Assembly (NCBI RefSeq): GCF_017654505.1
Contig: NC_054534.1
Span: 47,085,288 to 47,149,287, forward strand
DNA from: Polyodon spathula
Taxonomy: Eukaryota > Chordata > Actinopteri > Acipenseriformes > Polyodontidae
Direction of reading: 5' to 3'
DNA: 64,000 nucleotides
In this document: positions 47,863 through 60,471 of the stretch, in pieces
Layout: each line of letters starts with the position of its first letter
Position numbering within the stretch: position 1 is the first letter of the stretch
Translations under genes and position numbers: made by a program
Notes under the pieces: generated by a model
Seen by the model: only the letters and a program-made list of their open reading frames with translations
What the model was told of the DNA's origin: nothing
Databases searched by the model: none

Positions 47863-48155
47863 AGTCTCAGTATAATCTTTAGAACACGTTTGACAGACAA
47901 AGCACAAAAGTCTACAACAGGTTGCTCTTACTATATATAACAGGTTTACTCTATGAAGAGTGATGTGACTGTGCCGTTGCTTACTGGGGTATGTTCGCAT
48001 TCAGCAGCTGCGTGTTTTTAGTGCGTGTGTCACGGTAATTTAGGGAGTTGAGAGCTTCGACAGAGTTCATAAAATATGTTCTTTTTATTAAATACTGTAC
48101 AACATTTACGTTCAATATCGGATTTGTCTTTCTATTTAAAGAAGAACTGCGCACA

Positions 48156-48304
48156 TTGGAGGGATGTATTAAAATGGATGTGCGGATGTAGGATTCGGAT
48201 TCGGTTCATCGAATCCTGAGTATTCGGCCGAATCCGAACCCTGCTCAAAAAGAAGGTATTTGGGCTGAATCCGAAACTAAATCCTGGATTTGGTGCATCC
48301 CTAC
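48156..48304. mobile_element. hAT-like miniature element
   Basis: It is bounded by AGGGATG and CATCCCT and filled with GGATTCGG/CCGAATCC words. The GGGATGCACC-type end and the ATTCGGCCGAATCCGAA core are typical of hAT-derived miniature elements in vertebrates. The flanking 8-bp duplication is not clear. Confidence 0.55.
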
Positions 48305-48923
48305 TTTGAAATCCTGCTAACAAGCCTCCATCCTCGTTGCAATCTCGTTTTAAATCTCACAAGCGGAGTCTCCAATAGAAATGTAGGAATGAGCTGTCAC
48401 TCGGTTATTGGGACGGGTTTACAGTATTTAGAACGAATGATAGATACAAGTCAGGAAGGCGGGACATTGCCCAGCAGCACTGGGAAATGTATTTATTATT
48501 ATTTTTGTAGTAGGTTTTATTTTTTAATGGGAAAAGGGTAATGTCAATGTGAATTGATTAACCATTTCGTTTTTCTGGTGTTTGTTGGCTATCCACCAAT
48601 TTCATTTTTTGTTTGATCAGGTTTCATTGGTTAAAACCAAAAATCAGAAGCCCTTCTTATAAAATACAATAATCTCCAAACTAATCTAAACCATGCTTGT
48701 CCAAACTGACCTATAACCAAACAATGCTATAATTATGAAATGCATTTCAGTCAAACATATCTGAAATATCTCAACTTTGTCTGTACAACCCTAATAAGAG
48801 GAGCTCTTTCATAGTGAAGAAAATGGTGTGCAAAAAAAATACAGCCTTACTTGCAATGAAACATATGAGCTGGCACTTTCTAAACAGACAATGCTGTTAA
48901 AGGGTGATGCTGGTGTTTTATGA

Positions 48924-49115
<192 letters not shown>

Positions 49116-49612
49116 TAATTTAATTTAGAATCCTTTCAACACCACATTTAAAGGGATGCTTTAGATCATCTTATTTTTACTTACCTGTTTAGTATCCCAT
49201 TTTGTGTATTGTCTTATTTTCTATCATTTCCTCTTTGATCAATATTTGCCATGCTTACTTACTGTACCATCAAATTGCATTTGAAAAGAATATTCAAGGT
49301 TAATTGTGAGGAGTTCAGCTGTGCACTGAAGTCTGTGCTACTCTATCTTGAGGAAACCTTTCAGATGCAATTTTTAAAGACTAGTTAGTAAGCATGTCAA
49401 ATCATGTTGTAAGCAGAAACACTAGGGAATCACCATACATGCATAAGATATAAAACAAATTAAGAAATATTTTTTTTGCAAAATGTTAATATAAGAGATA
49501 GCTGTAAAGGGATTCATTTAGCTTTTTGTCTTCATATACTAATGCAACAAAATATGCTTTTTAGTTTATAGTAGATGATTTTTTAAGTATAAACTATTAA
49601 ACAGGACCAGTA

Positions 49613-49761
49613 CAGTGATGGAAATAAGACTCATTGCATAGCAGTTTTACCACGAGTTTAATAAGACACCGGAGGTTGTTGCCTATACACTGTGCCTAAT
49701 CAAGCTTGTCTCACCTGTAAAGTGAAACTGCTATGCAATAGGAGTATTGTTTCCAGCCCTG
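49613..49761. mobile_element. Palindromic miniature transposon
   Basis: The ends CAGTGATGGAAATAAGACTC and, reversed, CAGGGCTGGAAACAATACTC are followed by a shared ATTGCATAGCAGTTTYAC, giving inverted repeats of about 40 bases around a 70-base core. The CAG...CTG ends suggest a hAT-like origin. It lies in MELK intron 5. Confidence 0.75.
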
Positions 49762-50092
49762 CGGTATTAATCTACATCAGGTATTAGAAACAGAAATTGT
49801 TGAAAAGGGATTTTAACCATTTACAAATTGTATGTGAGAATGTATGAGCTTGACAAATTTACAAAATATTTTATAATGGATCTATAATCCTGATTACAAT
49901 TCCTTGTTTGCCGTCTCCTTCATCTTATTCAAACAAATACTTCAGTCAGCACTCACATATCCGACCCTATAAAATTGACTTCAGTGACTGTTAAATGGGT
50001 GTGACGCATATCTGATTATTTCTTCTGCTTTTTGATGTGTATGTAGGTGAGCACATTGTAACCTGACCCTACCAAACAAACAACCTCACGCG

Positions 50093-50094
<2 letters not shown>

Positions 50095-50153
<59 letters not shown>
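50095..50153. repeat. (CA)n microsatellite
   Basis: About 28 CA units in MELK intron 5. Confidence 0.97.
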
Positions 50154-50155
<2 letters not shown>

Positions 50156-50889
50156 ACGTACGTTATGTATAAAGGAAAAATATGACTTGCGTTTGAGGAA
50201 CTGGAGGGAGACGTTGATTCTTTCATTGAAATTTGTTAATGCACAAATTGGGGGAATAAGACAAAAACTTGTCAGGTTTTTTTCAGGGAACACAAATATA
50301 CAATGTCAAAAATACATAGCTGAAAGGACAGTTTTAAAATAAGCAGGCTTCCATTTAGATGTACTGTAGTTAGTTTTGATGGTACAGTACTATAGTTTCA
50401 ATGGAAGTAATATTGTAATTTAGAACGATATGATTCTGAAAATATCACATACCAAGAGACAATTGGACAAGTGAACTGTAATCCAGTACATACTTTTAAA
50501 TCCGGTACGTATTGTAGGAGTATGTACAATTCCCCATTAACAACCCAACAAAAAAAAAAGATTTCAAAATGTTACCTATGCACAGAACTGCTTAAAACGT
50601 AAACGCAGTGCAATTTAGCAAAAGATTAAAAAATAACAAGTCTCCAGAATTAAAACGGTATCCAAAGTCAGTATTCAAAATTGCAGAATATAGTGCTCGA
50701 TAAGGCTATAATGTCACAGTTCACTTGCAAATGAAAATGCACAAAAAACAATTAAAGATGACAGATTTAAATAAGTGCACCACAGTATCTAAAACTGTCT
50801 CGTCGCTTTGTTTTTGGAGGCAGTGTTGTGTAACTGCAGTGCACAATAAAGACAGACTGATTTGCCATCCCAGAAAAACAAACAACCCA

Positions 50890-50890
<1 letters not shown>

Positions 50891-50925
<35 letters not shown>
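50891..50925. repeat. Poly-C tract
   Basis: An uninterrupted run of about 35 C in MELK intron 5, about 150 bases before exon 6. The glycine- and proline-rich frames here are artefacts of this run. Confidence 0.95.
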
Positions 50926-50927
<2 letters not shown>

Positions 50928-51054
50928 CGCACCGCAAACTGTGAATAATTTATATTAACATTGTGACTTCTCGAAACATCCACGTCCACTACACGTAGGA
51001 CTCACAGTATAGACTCACGACTGACATATGTCGGTGACCACGAAAGTCAAGTAA

Positions 51055-51237
<183 letters not shown>

Positions 51238-51497
51238 TAAAACTTTTTGCTTGTTATAAGCTTTAGTAACATTATCATTGTTTCCCTATTTGTGATAAAT
51301 ATCATCTTTGCTTGTTTGGACTTTAATTGGGTATGTTATGTTTTGTAAAACATACCTTGAGTCTTAAATAAAGGAGCATTTGTAAACTGAAATGTTAAGC
51401 CCATTTCACACTGGCACAATCCTGTGTAGTGTGTATATATAGTTTTTTATAGGCAAAAGTGCCTTTTTTTGGCCTTTCTCCCCTAAAATTTTGGACC

Positions 51498-51546
51498 CCC
51501 CCCCCCCCATTGGCTGCAGCATAGGGGGGAAATCCCCCCCCCCCCC
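51498..51546. repeat. C-rich tract
   Basis: Two C runs about 25 bases apart in MELK intron 6. Confidence 0.9.
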
Positions 51547-51804
51547 AGCACACAAAAATGAAATTCAAGCCTGTACGATAGTGTTTGTTATCGTAATTGT
51601 TTATTAAGTGTTAAAAATGTTTAGTAAAACATGGCCTAAAGTTTTTGCAAAATGTATGAACTTTCAGTAATTAAATGTAAATAGAAATGCGAGAGTCTGT
51701 GTGATGTATTTAACACCCACAATTTTAAGTGAGCAATATTCATGATTAGTTTTGGTATAATAATCGTGTAAAGTGTGATTGGTGAAGTATTTTTATTTTT
51801 AAAT

Positions 51805-52265
51805 TTAGTCATCACCAATGTTTTTTTTACCCCGGTTTTCTCCCCATTTTGGAATGCCCAATTGTTATTTGTACCCCATTTCACCGCTGCAAGGCCTCCC
51901 CCTGGTGACTTGGGGGGTGGAAACGGCAGCTGGAACACGCATCCTCCGAAACACGCTCATGCCAATCTGTTATTTTTCGCACTGCTGATCCACAGCGAGA
52001 CCACCAGACCTATAGTGCCAGTGGACAACACTGATCTGATGGCTCAACTGCAGAATCACATTCGCCCTATCGGCCACAGGGTCGCTAGTACGTGGTGAAC
52101 CATGGATTCCCCTGCCAACCTAAGCCCTCCCTACCCGGTCACAGTTGCCAATGACATAACCTTGGATTCTAACCTGCTATCTCCAGGCTATAGGGCATGT
52201 TCTGCACTCCACGCGGAGTGGCTTTTACTAGATGCACCACTTGGGAGCCCCACAAGTATTTATTT
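51805..52265 (+). repeat. Unclassified interspersed repeat, copy 2
   Basis: It starts TTTTCTCCCCATTTTGGAAT, includes CACCGCTGCAAGGCC, TCCTCCGAAACACG and ACCTATAGTGCCAG blocks and ends CTTTTACTAGATGCACCACTTGGGAGCCCC. It parallels the segment at 32935-33290. There is no coding sequence. I recall similar sequence from fish genomes but cannot name the family. Confidence 0.6.
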
Positions 52266-52321
52266 TTTCATTGCTGTCTTTTTATTTATTTGCACAAGGT
52301 AACATTTGTTTTTGTATGTAC

Positions 52322-53285
52322 AGGGCGATTAGAAAATACGTTTACCAAATCAATGCACCATCTCTCACAATGGGTAGGGCATAGGATGGTGAAATTGCAT
52401 ACCGTTGTTAAGGGAACCGTGGGGATGCAAATGCCACAGTTATTAATTTGTCACTAGGCGGCGGCACTGGTTACTGCAACATATTTCCATGCTACAGTAC
52501 TATGGGTATAAATAGTCCTGTCACTCGCAAGGCAGCTCAGTCAAGCAACATGAAGCTGATAAGTGTGCAGAGAGGTGAACTGCTCAAGTTTTTTTTACAG
52601 CAAAGAAAGCTCTCAGGGAATACTGTAGAGTGCATAATATCCACAACAGGCTGTGTTCAAGAGTTGCTGTTCACAAGTTAATCAAAAAATTTGAGGAAAC
52701 AGGTTGCACTTGTGATAAGCCTCATAGTGGCAGACCACCAACACCAACCGAAGTTGTCGCTGAGATTAGCCATACTGTAGCAGAACAACCCAGCCCAAAT
52801 ACACATGCTGTCGTCCACCGCCTGGATTTGCCCAGTTCAGTTGTTTGTAAGGATCTTTGTTCAACTTGCAGATGTTTCCATACAGCTGCATCATGTTCAA
52901 GCATTGGAGGAGACGGATTTCATCAGACACGTCAATTTTGCATTGTAGTTCTTGGCACGACACTTTTTGATGACCAGTTGCCAGCTAATTTCCTATGGAC
53001 AGATGAAGCGCATTTCACCTTGTCTGAAAGTGTGAACACGCACAACTGTGTTATCTGGTTGGAGAGATCCACATGCAACATTTGCGAGACCCCTACGTGA
53101 TGTTTTAGTGACACCCAGTGTGTATGTGTGTGTACTGTATATGTATACACAAGTCGTTTCGCTGTACCATTTTAAGTTTACTATTTCAGTTTCATAGGAA
53201 AAGTTAAATTGCACGTAGACCATTAGACACCTCAGTGTAATGACAGTTGTAAAAGTCACAGCTACGGTGAGTTAAAAAATGTAAG
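52322..53285 (+). pseudogene. IS630/Tc1-mariner-type transposase relic
   Basis: A leader (52322-52550) precedes a frame series with an N-terminal helix-turn-helix-like part (YCRVHNIHNR-type, VHKLIKKFEETGCTC) and a RPPTPTEVV linker. Later comes NFLWTDEAHFTLSESVNTHN, with the first catalytic Asp in TDEAHF. The sequence then decays, so the second and third acids are lost. The other copy is at 60472-60972. The exact family is uncertain. Confidence 0.65.
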
Positions 53286-53384
53286 CTTTTTTGTTGCTGA
53301 CATAAAATAGTGTTTTGGATTTGCATTGTTTAATTACAGTGATCTCAGCCTGTATACAAATTTGACAGCCGGAGTCTTTAAACT

Positions 53385-55222
53385 AGTGCCGAGAAAAAGT
53401 TTGTGAACCCCTTAGGATTTTCACATATTTCAAACCTAAAATGTTATTAGATCTTAATCCTAAGTCCTAGTAATAGATAAAGATAACCTGATTTAAACAA
53501 ATGACACAAAAACATCATACCTTTTCAACATTTATTTGTCCACAAATGATTCAACATTCAATATCCATGGTGAAAAAGTATGTGAACCTTTAGATTCAGT
53601 AACTGGTGGCACCCCTTGAGCAGCAATGACTTCAACTAAGCATTTCCTGTAACTGTTGGTCAGCCTCTCACATCGGTTTTGAAGAATTTGGTCCCATTCC
53701 TCCTTACAGAACTGCTTCAACTCTGTTAAATTTGAGGGCTTCCTTGCATGGACAGCTTGCTTCAGGTCCTGTCACAACATTTTGATGGGGTTTAGGTCCA
53801 GACTGAGTAGGCCATTCTAAAATGTGGAATTCTTTCTTCTGCAGCCATTCTTTTGTAGATCTGCTTGTGTGTTTAGGATCATTGTCTTACTGCATGACCC
53901 ACTTTTGGTTCAGCTTCAGCTCACGGACGGATGGCCTGACGTTCTCCTCTAGAATCTTCTGATACAATGCAGAATTCATGGTTGTGTCAATGATGGAAAG
54001 CCGTCCAGGTCCTGAGGCAGCAAAACAGCCTCAAACCATCACACTTCCACCACTATGCTTGACGGTTGGGATGAGGTTTTCTGTTCGAATGCAATGTTTG
54101 GTTTTCGCCAAACAACGTTTCTCATTGAGGTCAAAAAGTTCTACCTTTGACTCGTCTGTCTAGAGAACATTGTTCCAGAAGTCTTATGATCATCTATGTG
54201 CTCTTTGGTAAACTTCAGACGGGCAGCAAAGTTCTTTTTAGAGTGCAGTGGTTTCCTCCTGGCTATCCTTCCATGAATACCGTTCTTGTTCAGTCTTTTT
54301 CTGATAGTTTAGTTATGAACACTCACATTAGCCAAGGTGAGAGTGGCCTGCAGATCCTTGGGTGTTACTCTGGGGTTCTTTGTGACTTGGTAATTTTCCG
54401 GTTTGTTCTTGGAGAGATTTTGGTAGGACAACCGCTCCTGGGTAGAGTGACTGTGGTCTTGAACTTTCTCTATTTGTAGACTATCTGTCTGACAGTGGAT
54501 TGTTGGAGACCCAAATCCTTAGAAATCTGAGGTTCTCAGATTTATTTTGATCGTGGCATGACGTGTTTCCACACACCTGTGTGGTGAAGACCACATGCGT
54601 TGTTTATTTTACACGCGCTGTTAATTTTTTTTTTTTTTCACCAGAGTAAAACAAGTTGAAAAGGCATTGAATCGCAAAAAACACTCATTACTGTATCTAC
54701 AGCCAAGCCCCACCCCTTATAGACGTGCATACTGATAAATCCTCTCCTGATCACTCATTTTATCACAAAACCCCTCAATAATGCGATCCAAGTCATTATT
54801 TTATTACTATAACATCTCAAAAAGCTCTGCAAATGTCTGTGATATTCTTTGAGTGCTGGATGCAGAAGCAGTTACCTCCTTTGTTATGTCCATGTTATCT
54901 TTGTAGAGCATTGGGCTGTGAGATGAGCCCTTGTTTTGTTTTTTTTCGGTTTTGTTTGCTGCTATCAGTCTCACTCGGCCATTGAAAGGTTTTCTCAGCT
55001 TTTTCCGGGATAAAAACGAGTAGAGTCCTATACTTTACATCTTTTTGATGATGTAGGACAGGGTCCGACAATGGACTGGAAAGGGAAAATTGTAATGTCG
55101 GACCTGGTCCGACATAGGACCGCAAAGGGTTAAGAAAAGACTGGTTTTGTTTCAAGAAGGCTATCATGGTAAAACTGGAATTTCCATAATTATCATTGGG
55201 GTTCACAAACTTTCTCGGCACT
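53385..55222 (-). mobile_element. Tc1-like transposon, decayed
   Basis: The ends read AGTGCCGAGAAAAAGTTTGTG at 53385 and its complement near 55190-55222. The minus strand from 54540 to 53540 resembles a complete Tc1 transposase gene with many stops: NRCERLTNSYRKCLVEVIAA at the C-terminal end and a WTDE/FKHDN-type region in between. A likely second element occupies about 54618-55133. It lies in MELK intron 6. Confidence 0.82.
54618..55133. mobile_element. Possible piggyBac-type miniature element
   Basis: The right edge reads ACCGCAAAGGG followed by TTAA, the target of piggyBac elements, with a GTCGGACC/GGTCCGAC palindrome just inside. A TTAA at 54619-54622 is a candidate left edge. The left terminus does not clearly mirror the right, so the call is tentative. 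Confidence 0.4.
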
Positions 55223-55249
55223 GTATATGCCACTAATGTTTGCTTCACA

Positions 55250-55535
55250 TTGGTTAGTTTCCCTAGTTACGGCGCATGCAGCTCCAGGATCGGCTCAAGA
55301 TTACGGATCAGTGGAGTTCATTCCAGATCCGCTTACTAAAACACCTTTGCACGACCCGGTGATCCCAGATCTGATCCCATTTTTTATCATTGGTACCACC
55401 GGCCCCAGGCTCAGAACTTGAGCTCAAACTGTGATCAGTATCCGCATTGAACCCTTTATTGCAACTCAGTAAGTCACAGGATCAACATCAGTGCCTGGAT
55501 CCAGGATTGGATCACTTTAGTTTAACTGGCCCCTG
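55250..55535. other. Possible miniature transposon
   Basis: The right edge reads GTTTAACTGGCCCC and the segment is rich in GGATC/GATCC words (GGATCAGTGG, GATCCCAG, GGATCCAGGATTGGATC). This looks like a Harbinger-type miniature element, but no left end was identified. Confidence 0.35.
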
Positions 55536-55693
55536 AAGCAAAAATGTGTGTACAGGTAGCAATAAATAAGTAATAATAATCAGCAAATTGCAACAATTCA
55601 AATAATTTTCTGTAAGCGTTCTGTTGGTAGACAGCAAAGTTTTGAATTCAAGTCTTTCTTGATTCCCATTGACCTGTTTTGATTTAGTCATAA

Positions 55694-55879
<186 letters not shown>

Positions 55880-56713
55880 TAATTCACTTTGCCCCATGGT
55901 TGACTTTGTGCTGTCTTACTTTCTCATGATATTTAGATTCCTTGTAGCTGGTGCTTTTTGACAGTTCATCAACAGTAATGTTGCCAGCTAGGGTGTGGGA
56001 GAATAAATATTGTTTTGGTTGTACTCCAAGCATTACAGTCTATATAGTTTTCTACTGAAATTCATAATCATTATTTCAGATTTTTTTTTATATAACATTT
56101 TGGAAGGGCTATATTTTAAAGTCATTATAGTTTTAAAAAAATGTTTAATGTATCTTCCATGCCATGCACTTTCATTCCATTTTTATATAGATCCTAAATG
56201 TGCAGTTATGAAAGAAACCTGTTCTAGTAAACATGAAATTCTATTGAAAAACATGATATCCCATACTACATTTGTCCCCACCCTTCAACAGCTTCCTTCT
56301 TGTCAGTAACCGACCAGTTGTTTCTCCTATTGACTAAAATGCTTTCAACCAGTAACTGACATGCTTTCAATTTGAACCAGAAGATGCTGCTGAGGTGAAA
56401 TGACCCAGGAAGTGTAACATAGTTACACATTTCCTTAAAGTATAGCATGGGACCGAAGAACTTTCTTTAACCTAATGTTGTAAGAGATATTGTGTGTTAT
56501 AGTGAAAATATATATTTGCCATAACCTCTTTCTCTTTCATGACTCACATTTGAGACCTATGTTACCAATGAAAGAGCGGAACTGGTAGGGTTTATGGAAT
56601 TAGTTTTGGTCAATACAACCACCAGAAAAAAGCACTGACATAGTGTCACATTGATGTTGTATTTTGTACTGTATGGTCTGTAGAGATTTGACTTTCTCCT
56701 GAATTTTTTTTAG

Positions 56714-56845
<132 letters not shown>

Positions 56846-57020
56846 TGAGTTGAAACCTGTACCAGATTAAACATCAAATGTATCTAATATTGCAGAGCTT
56901 TGAGTGCATAATGCATTACTACATTGTTTCCATTGACAACCAAATAAAAAATGTAAGGAGTTATTTTTTATTCCCCACATTATAGAAGTTTATTATTCTT
57001 ATGTTATATTTTTCTCTTAG

Positions 57021-57089
57021 AGAGGTAAATATGACAACCCCAACTGGCTTTCTCCAGGCACTGTTGTACTGCTGAGTCAAATGATGCAG
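57021..57089 (+). CDS. MELK: MELK exon 9 (residues 225-247)
   Basis: The acceptor is TTTCTCTTAG and the donor GTAATT. It encodes RGKYDNPNWLSPGTVVLLSQ, then MMQ, part of the kinase C-lobe. Phase 0 on both sides, 69 bases. Confidence 0.96.
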
Positions 57090-57569
57090 GTAATTTGCTG
57101 TTCTATTCCAAACTATATCACATCTGACATGTTTGTATTGCTGTTCCTTCCTAGCTGTTTATAAACCATGACTCAATTTGCAAGATCAAGACAAGGCCTC
57201 TGAATAAAAGGGTATCTGGTGATCACGTCAGCCCTGACACAAGCCATACAACACTGGCTTTTACGTTTTTATATTTAAAAAATAATGAAATTAAAATAAA
57301 CAACCAGTATACCAATAAGTTAGCAGAAGACTAAGGTGGGAAGATGTGGTGTTGCTGACATGATATCAGTTCAAATATGAGATAAGAAAATATATTTTAA
57401 CTCTTCAGTAATAACTCCCTAAACTTCTGAATTGGCAATTATTTTTACTAAGCTCAATTATTTCTTTCAGTACTAAAATTGTATTGACAACCTATACAAC
57501 CCTTTCACTGTGTGTTACTATCCCTGAAAGATACAACTGTTTAAATGTATTAGCTTTAATTTTCACTAG

Positions 57570-57668
57570 GTGGAACCAAAGAGGCGCATTACAGTCAAAC
57601 ATCTTCTTAGCCACCCATGGCTTATGCAGGGCTACACAACTCCAGCCGAGTGGCATACCAAACACCCA
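57570..57668 (+). CDS. MELK: MELK exon 10 (residues 248-280, end of kinase domain)
   Basis: The acceptor is TTTTCACTAG and the donor GTAAGT. It encodes VEPKRRITVKHLLSHPWLMQ, which holds the conserved subdomain XI Arg and closes the kinase domain, followed by GYTTPAEWHTKHP in the linker. Phase 0 on both sides. Confidence 0.97.
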
Positions 57669-57689
57669 GTAAGTTCGCTTGTATCCACT

Positions 57690-58309
57690 GTCATTCAAAA
57701 TTCAGATTTTTCTAAAGAAATCATTTCTTATGGCTTTTGTTAGTGGAATTTATTTGTTAAACTGGTTTAATTTAATACATTTTTTTTTGCCTTTTACATT
57801 TTGGTAGCATCCATATAAATACTATCCAAAATCAGTCCAAAAAGATGATAAAATGTTGCTGTTTTTTTTTTTTTTTTACAGTATAACTTTAAACCAATTG
57901 TATTTACTTAAGAATCAATATATACATGCTTGACCTTAAACATTGGATACAATTCCATTGGTATTTTTCATTTGTTACATGGCTCCAACAGAGTATGCAG
58001 CCTTGGTGTTACTGTGTGTGTGTGTCATATATATGTGTGTGTGTGTGTGTATAAATAATAATAATTAAAAAAAAAAAAAAAAACTATATATGTAAATACT
58101 CGCCAGTAAATTGAAAAGCTTGCACAAGTGCTAAACATCTGTGCACGCCCATAAATCCTTTTATTCTGAATAATACCAGACCACATCTGTTAGGCTTAAC
58201 AAATTTACACTGTAGGTTACTGATGTTAAAACAAATTTGCATGTTTGTCAGCTGCTTATTTGTGCTGTAAGTTCTGTTTTTACATTTGTAACTTTTTTCC
58301 TATTCCAAG
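57690..58309. other. MELK intron 10
   Basis: An AT-rich intron with a T-run (57863-57880), a GT microsatellite (58015-58051) and an A-run (58066-58083). Nothing else is recognised. Confidence 0.7.
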
Positions 58310-58396
58310 ATTGGTCATATTGATGAGGACTGTATTACAGAGATGGCAGTTTGTTACAGACGATCCAAACGGAGCATGGTGGACCTAGTTTCAGAG
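58310..58396 (+). CDS. MELK: MELK exon 11 (residues 281-309, UBA domain)
   Basis: The acceptor is CTATTCCAAG and the donor GTACCC. It encodes IGHIDEDCITEMAVCYRRSK, then RSMVDLVSE, the first part of the ubiquitin-associated domain that follows the kinase domain and supports its activity in MELK. Phase 0 on both sides. Confidence 0.94.
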
Positions 58397-59350
58397 GTAC
58401 CCTTAAATAATTTGTGTTTTTTGGGCTTTAAGACTCTTATACATTTAAACGTGTTCTTTTGTATAGTGATTTGGCCCACTTGATGTCCTTGGTGTAATAT
58501 TTTTTGTCATAAAAAATTGTGTCATTTTAATGAACATTGCCTTTTACCAGGATTATATTGCTCTAATTTGAGTCTTTCATTTTATTTAAGTTTTAGTTGC
58601 AGTAACTCAACCATGTGATGGCACTATAGCACAAAATATGTTGAAGATATTTGTGTAAAATCTTGCTTTGCATTAAAAACTTCAGTGTTACTGTACAGTA
58701 TTGCATTCAGAATGTTAGTAAGCTGGCTATTGTGACATTTATCCCAAACACATATGCAACATGCAGTCTAAAGCTACATTTGTACCTAGCCATGGTTTTA
58801 GTGGTACTGTTGGTATTTTATTCTACTATTTTCAATGGGTTTAGAGCTATTTATTTTTATTTCAGATTTAAGGACAGTTAATAATAATAATAATACAAAT
58901 AAAAATCCTCCAGGTTTATCAACTGAAATTTGAATAACAAAGTAACAAATATATACAGCATATATGTGTGTTCACTCAATATTTCCCTATTTGTTAATTC
59001 ACTCATTTAATTCACAGTTAGGCCATGTTGTTAGTAAATTGTAAAAGTCCCATTTGTTTTTCTTTTAACTGGTTCCAGTAATACAATTTTCGATGTAGAA
59101 GTCAGATGTCAAAATAAAGTTTTGGATTACATGGGTGGGCTACTCAAAACAAAGACAGCTGTGATGGTGGGTTTAAAATTAAGACAACGGTCTACTAGGG
59201 ACTCAACCAAGACACCCACTCCAGGTAATGTTATTACCATCTACGCCATTGACTTAAGGGCTTTTTATGTCAATCCAGAGACCTCTATCCCCAGAAATGT
59301 TTTAGTAGTTGTTCCATATCTTACCCTTTTTTTTCCTTGTTCTTTCTAAG

Positions 59351-59479
59351 TGGAAGTATGACCAGACTACAGCAACATACCTGCTGCTTTTGGCTAAAAA
59401 GTGCCGTGGAAAGCCTATTCGACTGAGATCCCTTTTTCCTGTAGATCCACCAGTCTTCACACCAATCCAAGAATTTAAG
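59351..59479 (+). CDS. MELK: MELK exon 12 (residues 310-352)
   Basis: The acceptor is GTTCTTTCTAAG. It encodes WKYDQTTATYLLLLAKKCRG, the rest of the UBA region, then KPIRLRSLFPVDPPVFTPIQ and EFK. The end is placed at AAG before GTTGGA because human MELK has an exon-like boundary at the equivalent Lys and the alternative read-through (to a stop at 59552) has no likeness to the family. The donor is weak. The remaining exons (TP-rich region and KA1 domain) are not in the window. Confidence 0.85.
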
Positions 59480-60471
59480 GTTGGAGACCAGTACTGTTGT
59501 ATATATTTAATTGCATTAAAAAGATTAGGACAATGGGTGGAAGTGGGGTTGTAAACACACTATAAATCCTTCTTTAGTAGGCTTTAATAACAAATCCTAG
59601 CATAGTGGAACACACTTTCACATCACCTGGTATATAGTACTGGCACGTCAGTGCATTCTTCAGTAGCATGATGATGCTCAGATCTGAATGTTATCTGTTA
59701 ACCATGCTGGGGCTTCATGTGGTGTGACTGGTTGCAGTGTTTTTGTCAGAAAAGTGCAATGACATTCAAAGAAGATTTCCAGGGATGAGGCCCACAAAAT
59801 TATACCAGGGTCTTTGAAATGCTGAGGTGCATGTATTTTATATATTTGTAGTGCAAGGACAAACATGAAGTTTTCATGTATTGCATTTTAAAATACAGTT
59901 AAACATTTATAGTGGTCTTTCACTGGCTGGAACTAATTTACTTGCTGCTTGCAGTAAGTTATTGGTGCTAGAGTTTATCCAATCTCTAAATGATGATTGA
60001 TACAGTTGCAGACAAAAGTATTGACATCTGACACTTAATATAAAAGAAATCAAGAAAACATGTTAAATACAAGCATTTAGTGAACAAGTTAATACACATT
60101 CAATTAAGCAGTTTCAAATATTTGTTCAAAAGTATTGGCACCTTTACATTAAGTCTGTAAAAATGTAATATAAATAATATTAATGGATTGAAAACCATTA
60201 CACAGTAACTAAGCTGCATTTTAAAGTCAATAGCCAGAAAAAAAATGTATTTAAGTAAACATGAAGGTGGTTCAATCATTATATGGGGAGCAGTTCAGGT
60301 ACTGGAGACATCTGTGATTTGAAGATCAAATGAATGCAGCCATGTATCAAAACATTCTACAAAGCACAAAAACACCATCTCAGGAATTTATTGTCCAAGG
60401 GACAAAATGCAAGAAAAATCTTCTTGCCCTCTCTCCGTCGCACAAAATACCCAAAACATTGAATATAACTT

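Noticed and set aside
50721..50989. Glycine- or proline-rich frames near 50.9 kb
   Set aside because: They arise from the poly-C/poly-G run.
59122..59349. 75-residue + strand frame before exon 12
   Set aside because: It lies in the intron, in no relation to the MELK frame, and has no family match.
59480..59554. Continuation of the MELK frame to a stop at 59552
   Set aside because: The extra residues have no likeness to MELK. I take it as intron read-through, though it may occur as a minor form.
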